A stretch of 64,000 bases of DNA from JAQVEB01 sp028698105. GTDB taxonomy: Bacteria; Bacteroidota; Bacteroidia; Bacteroidales; Dysgonomonadaceae. The notes under the pieces are model-generated. The model had not been told where the DNA came from. It made no database searches and saw nothing but the letters and a program-made list of their open reading frames with translations. The position numbers were made by a program, and so were the translations under genes. Location: contig CAXYYA010000010.1 in assembly GCA_964293155.1 (NCBI GenBank), positions 1 to 64,000 of the forward strand. The letters run 5' to 3'. This document shows positions 59,331-64,000 of this stretch, piece by piece; the first letter of the stretch is position 1; each line of letters begins with the position of its first letter.

Positions 59331-59507
59331 CGAGTTTCGAGTTACGGGTTGCGAGTTAGCGACCGAAAGTGATGGTTCCCGGATTTTTGTCATACTAAAC
59401 GAGGTTAAATATCTAATAATCGAAAAGATAAAATATATATTATTTATGTACAATTGTATCAGTTGCTGCTCACAACGCGCAACTCGTAACCCGAAACCCG
59501 AAACTTG
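59331..59507. repeat. Inverted-repeat element between polA and the YqaA-like gene
   Basis: Arms of 27 bp (59331-59357 and 59481-59507) are complementary at 23 positions and share the GTTACGGGTT/GAGTT pattern common in Bacteroidota dispersed repeats. The ~123-bp interior has no ORF; near 59388 it holds TGTCATACTAAACGAGG, like a worn copy of the GTCATTCCGAAC repeat. The element ends 2 bp before the next start codon, so it also carries its promoter region. Confidence 0.65.
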
Positions 59508-59509
59508 CC

Positions 59510-59962
59510 ATGCTTGACGGATTAGCGGAATACGGATACTGGGGATTGCTGCTGGCATCGTTCTTAGCGGCGACGGTGCTTCCATTCAGTTCGGAAGTGG
59601 TTTTTGCGGCACTCATCGCCGCGGGAATGGATATTTGGACAAGCATCGCCTATGCCACTATTGGGAACGCCGCAGGCGGCGCAACGTGCTATTACCTGGG
59701 ACGATTGGGAAAAACCCAGTGGCTGGAAAAGTGGTTTAAGATAAAACCAGAGAAAATTGACAAGATGATCGCGTGGCTGCACGGAAAAGGTGCCGTGATG
59801 GGGTTTTTCGGGTTTCTTCCCGCCGTAGGCGATGCGATTCTGGTAGCGCTGGGCTTCATGCGCGCAAACGTGCCGGTGGTGATGACAACGATGACGTTGG
59901 GAAAATTTCTGCGGTATGTGCTGATCGGGTTTGGGACGGGACAGATCGTTTCATGGCTTTAA
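59510..59962 (+). CDS. YqaA/DedA-like membrane protein
   Basis: A 150-residue inner-membrane protein with about four hydrophobic helices. The DedA/SNARE-associated pattern is seen as TVLPFSSEVVFAALIAAG ... ATIGNAAGGATCYYLGRLG ... FFGFLPAVGDAILVALGFMR. Such proteins relate to lipid scrambling and membrane homeostasis. It overlaps nothing; the radical SAM gene starts 15 bp after its stop. Confidence 0.88.
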   Translation: MLDGLAEYGYWGLLLASFLAATVLPFSSEVVFAALIAAGMDIWTSIAYATIGNAAGGATCYYLGRLGKTQWLEKWFKIKPEKIDKMIAWLHGKGAVMGFFGFLPAVGDAILVALGFMRANVPVVMTTMTLGKFLRYVLIGFGTGQIVSWL

Positions 59963-59977
59963 TTTTAATTCAATTTT

Positions 59978-60757
59978 ATGTCAACCATTCTTTTTCACGA
60001 AATAGTTTACGGCCCGGTTCACAGCCGGAGAATGGGTTCATCGCTGGGTGTGAACCTGTTGCCGTATGACGGCAAATTATGCTCGTTCGATTGCATTTAT
60101 TGCGAATGTGGATTCAATAAAGACTTTCGTACGAAAACAAAACTTCCCGACCGTGAAAATGTACGCGCCGCGATGGAAGATAAATTGCAATCGTTGCAAA
60201 AAGAAGGTACTAAATTAGATGTCATTACCTTTGCCGGCAACGGCGAACCCACCATGCACCCGGAGTTTGCCGGAATTATTGATGATACGATCTCGCTGCG
60301 CAATACGTATTATACAGAAGCCAAAATCAATGTACTCTCAAACGGAATGCACGTAGGGAAACCTTCGGTTTTTGACGCATTGAAGAAAATAGATAACCCG
60401 ATCCTGAAACTCGATTCCGCTTTCGACGAATCCGTTCGGTTAATTGACCGCCCGAATTCGCCTGACTACACAGTTGCCAAACAAGTGGAACTTTACAAAC
60501 GCTTCCACGGTAATTTCGTGTTGCAAACTATGTTTCTTCGCGGCAAATTTGAAGGCAAGCGTGTTGACAACACCACCGAAAAGGAAGTTTCAGCGTGGTT
60601 GCAGCTCGTTAGAGAACTTAATCCTCGTGAAGTGATGATCTACACCATAGACCGCGAAACGCCCGCCAAACAGCTCGAAAAGGTGCCGCTGAAAGAGTTG
60701 CAAAAAATAGCGGATAGAGTAGGGGAGTTGGGTGTTAAAACGAACGTGGCGGGATAA
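59978..60757 (+). CDS. Radical SAM protein (TYW1-like, COG0731 type)
   Basis: A 259-residue radical S-adenosylmethionine enzyme. The Fe-S motif is CSFDCIYCECGFN (CxxxCxxC), preceded by SRRMGSSLGVNLLP and followed by ITFAGNGEPTMHPEF with the SAM-binding GE motif. This short form relates to tRNA-wyosine synthase-like proteins but lacks the flavodoxin part; its actual substrate in bacteria is not established. The gene probably shares an operon with the YqaA-like gene. Confidence 0.85.
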   Translation: MSTILFHEIVYGPVHSRRMGSSLGVNLLPYDGKLCSFDCIYCECGFNKDFRTKTKLPDRENVRAAMEDKLQSLQKEGTKLDVITFAGNGEPTMHPEFAGIIDDTISLRNTYYTEAKINVLSNGMHVGKPSVFDALKKIDNPILKLDSAFDESVRLIDRPNSPDYTVAKQVELYKRFHGNFVLQTMFLRGKFEGKRVDNTTEKEVSAWLQLVRELNPREVMIYTIDRETPAKQLEKVPLKELQKIADRVGELGVKTNVAG

Positions 60758-60820
60758 AATCAATGCAGAATGTAAAATTAACAATGCACAATTATTAGTG
60801 ATACGTTAATATCCTGAACT

Positions 60821-61054
60821 TTATTTTGTGATATCTGCTTTTTTCTTCACCAAAAACAAGTGGTACAACTGTATCATTCCTACCATGGCATTTGAAATAA
60901 TGATCGGCCATTTCATCCCGAGCATTACGCCGTAGGCGATAAATATAACACATGCGATTAGGTTTATCGACCGCACTCTTCTGATTTGTTTGGGGATGAA
61001 TGAAACAACCAGAAAAGCCATTGCCATGTATCCTACAATTTCCGTATAATTCAT
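60821..61054 (-). CDS. Small SemiSWEET/YgjV-like membrane protein
   Basis: A 77-residue three-helix protein: EIVGYMAMAFLVVSFIPKQI, LIACVIFIAYGVMLGM and ISNAMVGMIQLYHLFLV. The PQ-loop-like residues (SFIPKQIRRVRS) between helices 1 and 2 resemble SemiSWEET half-transporters, but the match is not strong; the YgjV-type inner-membrane family is an alternative. ATG 61054 is chosen as the family start (MNYTEIVGYM); a longer frame has no support. Substrate unknown. Convergent with the radical SAM gene. Confidence 0.7.
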   Translation of the reverse strand: MNYTEIVGYMAMAFLVVSFIPKQIRRVRSINLIACVIFIAYGVMLGMKWPIIISNAMVGMIQLYHLFLVKKKADITK

Positions 61055-61147
61055 TTTGTTTTATTAATTTGTTCCTTGTTATAGGCATTTACTTCGGTAA
61101 AATTACGCGAGCGTTTATCTTTTGAAAAAAATCTTTAGCATATAAAT

Positions 61148-62392
61148 CTACAGCTCTGCGTTTATCTTCGCATCATAATCCAATGCCGCGCCATTTTCCA
61201 GTATTTGGATGACGGGTTTTACGTCGTAAGAAATTCTGTTGCGCTTGTTGGAAAGCATGATGATAACGTAATCGTCATCGTAATCCATCCAAAACATGTT
61301 GCTGTAACCGTTCCACCAACCTCCGTGATATACGTAATGAACCTTGGTCATATCATACAAGTTAGTCATCAGCCGGAAACCGCATCCGTAGTTGTGACGA
61401 CTTGGCTTCTCCAGGCTTCGGGGAACGAAAGCGCTATCCAACGTAGTTGGCTTCAATAAACATCCCGAACGCAATCCGTGATACCATTTCAACATATCGT
61501 CCACCGTAGAAAATACCCCTTTGTCGCCATACACTCCGTCATAAAAATCCCTCTGGCGTTCTAAAGTTCCGTCATAACCGGTGGTTTTGGTCGCCAATAA
61601 ACTGTCGGGACCGTAGGTATCGATATACGTCGAATTCATCCCCAAAGGCAGGAATAATTTCTCGCGCATGTAGTTGGGAAAAGATTTTCCGGTAACGATC
61701 TCTACAATGCGCGCCAGGACAGCATAATTGGTATTGTTGTATTGAAATTTTCGATTGACCAATGCACTCGGCTTGATCTGCGGATTTGCATTGATAAACC
61801 AATTTGCAAGCCCTGCATTATCAGGAGGGGTCGCTTTTTGCTTTCTTTTGTTCTCAAAACTGTACAGATAATTGGGCAACCCGCTTCGATGCGAAAGCAA
61901 ATTGGCAATCGTGATCCCTTTGTATGGAAATTGGGGAATAAATTTTTGAATTGTGTCGTTTAAATTAATCTTTCCTTCATCCACCAACTGCAAAACGGCC
62001 ACTCCCGTAAACATTTTGCTAACAGATGCCAACTGAAATGTAGAAGAAAAATTAAGAGAATCCTTTGTTTGCAGATTAGACAAACCTTGTATATTTCTAT
62101 AAAGCAATACGCCCTTTTGTTCTACCAAGATAGCTCCGTTGAAGCCATTGTTCACTCTTTTCTGAAAAAAAGTATCGAGCGAAAACGTTTTTTGTTCAGC
62201 GTTAATTTCTTTCGAGATCTTTTTTAACGCTCGTTGCGAAGGAAGTTCGGCATTTACGCACTCTTCCAATGATTGGTTGCGAAAAGTTTTATTATTGCCA
62301 CTGGCGTTTTTGCAACCTTGGAAAATAAATAATGCCGTCAATAAGATTAGGAAGAAATATATAATATCGGTTTTCACTTGGGTTTGTTTCAC
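61148..62392 (-). CDS. Beta-lactamase-fold serine hydrolase lipoprotein
   Basis: A 414-residue protein with a lipoprotein signal (FLILLTALFIFQGC). The serine hydrolase motifs are ASVSKMF (SxxK), YNNTNYAVL (Y-x-N) and HGGWWNG (HxG replacing KTG), typical of class C-like esterase/D,D-peptidase relatives. It may cut D-amino peptides or act as an esterase; a role in resistance is not implied. It stands alone with a 312-base upstream gap. Confidence 0.85.
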   Translation of the reverse strand: MKQTQVKTDIIYFFLILLTALFIFQGCKNASGNNKTFRNQSLEECVNAELPSQRALKKISKEINAEQKTFSLDTFFQKRVNNGFNGAILVEQKGVLLYRNIQGLSNLQTKDSLNFSSTFQLASVSKMFTGVAVLQLVDEGKINLNDTIQKFIPQFPYKGITIANLLSHRSGLPNYLYSFENKRKQKATPPDNAGLANWFINANPQIKPSALVNRKFQYNNTNYAVLARIVEIVTGKSFPNYMREKLFLPLGMNSTYIDTYGPDSLLATKTTGYDGTLERQRDFYDGVYGDKGVFSTVDDMLKWYHGLRSGCLLKPTTLDSAFVPRSLEKPSRHNYGCGFRLMTNLYDMTKVHYVYHGGWWNGYSNMFWMDYDDDYVIIMLSNKRNRISYDVKPVIQILENGAALDYDAKINAEL

Positions 62393-62704
62393 ATTAAATT
62401 TACAAAGTTTACCATCGCCATTCCTTACAATGATATGTTTTTTATAAAAACGGCAAAGTTCGGAATAAACATTTAAAGTCTCATAGGAAATCTGTTATTT
62501 TCACTTAAAGAAAAACAAAGCCCCGATAAAACAATTCATCGAGGCTTTGAGAAAGAATGAAAAGATAACCGTAAAACCAAATGCGATTTTTAGATTGAAT
62601 GAGGTTGATGACGGATCAAATTATCAGGAACCCTTGCTCGATCTTTCTCAATCTGATTCAATCTTTCTCAATCTGATTCAACCTTTCTCAATCTGATTCA
62701 ACCT
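62393..62704. other. 312-base gap without a gene
   Basis: This stretch holds, from right to left, a tandem repeat (62641-62700), a hairpin serving as the sugar-transporter terminator (62516-62549), and the A/T-rich upstream region of the serine hydrolase. No ORF of note and no tRNA were found, and no full promoter consensus was identified. Confidence 0.6.
62516..62549 (-). terminator. Intrinsic terminator of the sugar transporter
   Basis: CAAAGCCCCGAT (62516-62527) pairs with ATCGAGGCTTTG (62538-62549) with one mismatch; on the minus strand a T-rich run follows. Confidence 0.8.
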
Positions 62705-62718
62705 TTACCAATCTTTTA
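62641..62718. repeat. 20-bp tandem repeat, three units plus a partial fourth
   Basis: ATCTTTCTCAATCTGATTCA repeats at 62641-62660, 62661-62680 and, with one change, 62681-62700; a worn fourth unit (ACCTTTACCAATCTTTTA) continues to 62718 over the transporter stop codon. Confidence 0.9.
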
Positions 62719-64000
62719 TGGCTGCCTGTATTTTTTTATTCCGGGCAATCGTGAAACTATAGTACGCGATAATTGCGAAAGCTACCGCAGGAACCCAATA
62801 GGCAAACTTAATGCTGCCGGATTGATCGGATAAAATACCCTGTATCTGCGTCAAGAGGGCTGCGCCCGCTATCGCCATCACCATGCCGGATCCGCCGATC
62901 TTGGTATCGTCTCCCAGGCCGCGCACACCCAGACCGTAAATGGTGGGGAACATCAGCGACATACATCCCGAAATGCCCATCAGTGCATATACGCCGACAA
63001 AACCCGATGCGTAAATAGCCGTTACGGAACAAATGATGGCCAAAACAGCCAAGAATGAAAGCAGATTTACCGGCCTGATCCATTTCATTAAAAATGTGCA
63101 AATAAATCTTCCGAGAACAAAAAGAATAAGCGACATAATGTAATACGTGGCTCCAGCCTGCTCGGCCGTGCGCGGTAAAAGTGCATCCAGCCCGATCCAT
63201 TCGCTCAAATTATAGAACGCTCCGGCCAACGGCTCAACACCGCGCAGCGCTTGGATAATGGATTCGGTGGAAGGATTGGCGCCCAATCCGGCGATAATGG
63301 CATCGAAATTGAGTTGCTGCATCACGTAGCGGATGATAAACGACCACACGGCAATTTGCGCGCCAACATAGAAAAACTGTGCAACTACGCCCCAAATGTA
63401 GTTTTTGTTCTTTCGTAATCTTGCGAAAGTGGCTTTCAGGTTTAAGGTTTTGTCATCGTCTTGCGCTTTGGGCATTTTGGTAAAGCGGATAAGCAGAAAA
63501 AGCACAAGCATTACCATTCCTAAGAACAGATACGCGTTGGTTACCGCATGCAATTCAGTGCTTTGGATGGCTTCGAGTTGGGTGTCGGTTAATGCTGCGC
63601 GGTCGGCCGCACTCATCGTATTCAATTGTGACAACACGAAAACCTGGCTTGCCAACACTCCCGTTAATGCTCCGAAGGGATTGAAAGACTGAGAGAAGTT
63701 TAATCGGCGCGTAGCCGTGTAAGGATCGCCCAAAGCGTAAACATACGAATTGGCCGATGTTTCAAGAATAGACAATCCGGCGAAGAGAACGAAAATGGCC
63801 AGCAAGTACATTCCAAAACTCAAAAAAGAACTCGTGTTGTTGGCCAGCATCGCCGGATAAAAAAGGATGGCTCCCGTAATGCAAAAACCTAACCCGAGCA
63901 ACACGCCCGATTTGTAGGTATGTTTTTTAATAAAGATCGCCCCGGGAATGGCGAAAAAACCATATCCGAGCAGATAGCAAACTACCTGTATCCATGCCGT
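62705..64000 (-). CDS. Sugar MFS transporter (FucP/GluP type), 5' end missing
   Basis: The reading frame is open to the right edge; 431 residues are visible, starting inside the first helices (QVVCYLLGYGFFAIPGAIFI, then KHTYKSGVLLGLGF). This Q..Y..GY......P motif and the loop KHTYKSGV are typical of proton-coupled fucose/glucose-galactose symporters. A run of about ten more helices follows, with the inserted loop SQSFNPFGALTGVLASQVF. The GTG at 63902-63904 is internal, not the start. A sugar substrate is likely. It ends in a tandem repeat and a terminator. Confidence 0.9.
   Translation of the reverse strand, partial: TAWIQVVCYLLGYGFFAIPGAIFIKKHTYKSGVLLGLGFCITGAILFYPAMLANNTSSFLSFGMYLLAIFVLFAGLSILETSANSYVYALGDPYTATRRLNFSQSFNPFGALTGVLASQVFVLSQLNTMSAADRAALTDTQLEAIQSTELHAVTNAYLFLGMVMLVLFLLIRFTKMPKAQDDDKTLNLKATFARLRKNKNYIWGVVAQFFYVGAQIAVWSFIIRYVMQQLNFDAIIAGLGANPSTESIIQALRGVEPLAGAFYNLSEWIGLDALLPRTAEQAGATYYIMSLILFVLGRFICTFLMKWIRPVNLLSFLAVLAIICSVTAIYASGFVGVYALMGISGCMSLMFPTIYGLGVRGLGDDTKIGGSGMVMAIAGAALLTQIQGILSDQSGSIKFAYWVPAVAFAIIAYYSFTIARNKKIQAAIKDW

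Noticed and set aside
62641..62718. Possible CRISPR array
   Set aside because: The units follow each other with no spacers; it is a plain tandem repeat and no cas gene is nearby.
1..64000. tRNA, rRNA, tmRNA, RNase P RNA or riboswitch
   Set aside because: The gaps are short and I found no clover-leaf, T-loop GGTTCRANYCC or known riboswitch core; a covariance search would be needed to exclude small RNAs.

Overview
The window looks like chromosome of an anaerobic, amino-acid-fermenting member of the Bacteroidota, most likely order Bacteroidales near Dysgonomonadaceae/Porphyromonadaceae (Proteiniphilum- or Petrimonas-like). This is inferred from Bacteroidota-type promoters (TAnnTTTG preceded by TTG), the near absence of Shine-Dalgarno sites, many lipoproteins and small periplasmic or outer-membrane proteins, and a lysine-fermentation cluster like that of Porphyromonas and Fusobacterium. 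No rRNA, tRNA, CRISPR array, prophage or complete insertion sequence was seen.

Layout. (1) 1-6.7 kb: lysine/butyrate fermentation genes on +: tail of a MutS-like KamB/C protein, kamD, kamE, CoA-transferase subunit B, thiolase, crotonase and 3-hydroxybutyryl-CoA dehydrogenase. (2) 6.7-14.8 kb: an MFS exporter, small envelope proteins, an amidase lipoprotein and a minus-strand alpha-glucan module (LacI regulator with operator, SLC45-like transporter, GH13 lipoprotein). (3) 14.9-22.5 kb: alaS, a divergent MerR gene, namZ, thioredoxin and valS. (4) 22.6-29.1 kb: accessory genes: Fic, nitroreductase, fructosamine-kinase-like protein, AAA ATPase, an odd ABC module and a Phd/RelE-type toxin-antitoxin pair. 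(5) 29.1-38.5 kb: minus-strand alpha-2-macroglobulin and pbpC, a conserved pair here split by a REP-associated tyrosine transposase (RAYT). (6) 38.6-47.4 kb: housekeeping genes, with mnmG, a parS-like site, apt, uvrC, dtd, a MazG-like gene and deoC in a row. (7) 47.4-64 kb: GH2 beta-galactosidase, phosphoesterase, Hsp20, envelope proteins, polyprenyl synthase, polA, small membrane proteins, a radical SAM enzyme, a beta-lactamase-fold lipoprotein and a sugar transporter running off the right edge.

The most unusual aspect is invasion of protein-coding DNA by at least two families of short palindromes. Family A (28 bp, GTAGAGAC...GTCTCTAC) sits next to and inside the RAYT gene, twice in frame inside pbpC, and probably in degraded form in the macroglobulin gene; a related hairpin ends thlA. 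Family B (C/G-rich, CCCCTCC...GGAGGGG type) is inserted in frame once in alaS and four times in valS, and a related palindrome supplies the stop codon of kamE. The host appears to tolerate these elements as extra loops in essential enzymes, much as Rickettsia palindromic elements are tolerated.

Limits: all product calls are by reading of motifs and family recall; no database search or alignment was run. Start codons were chosen by family N-termini, lipoprotein/signal peptides and promoter position.
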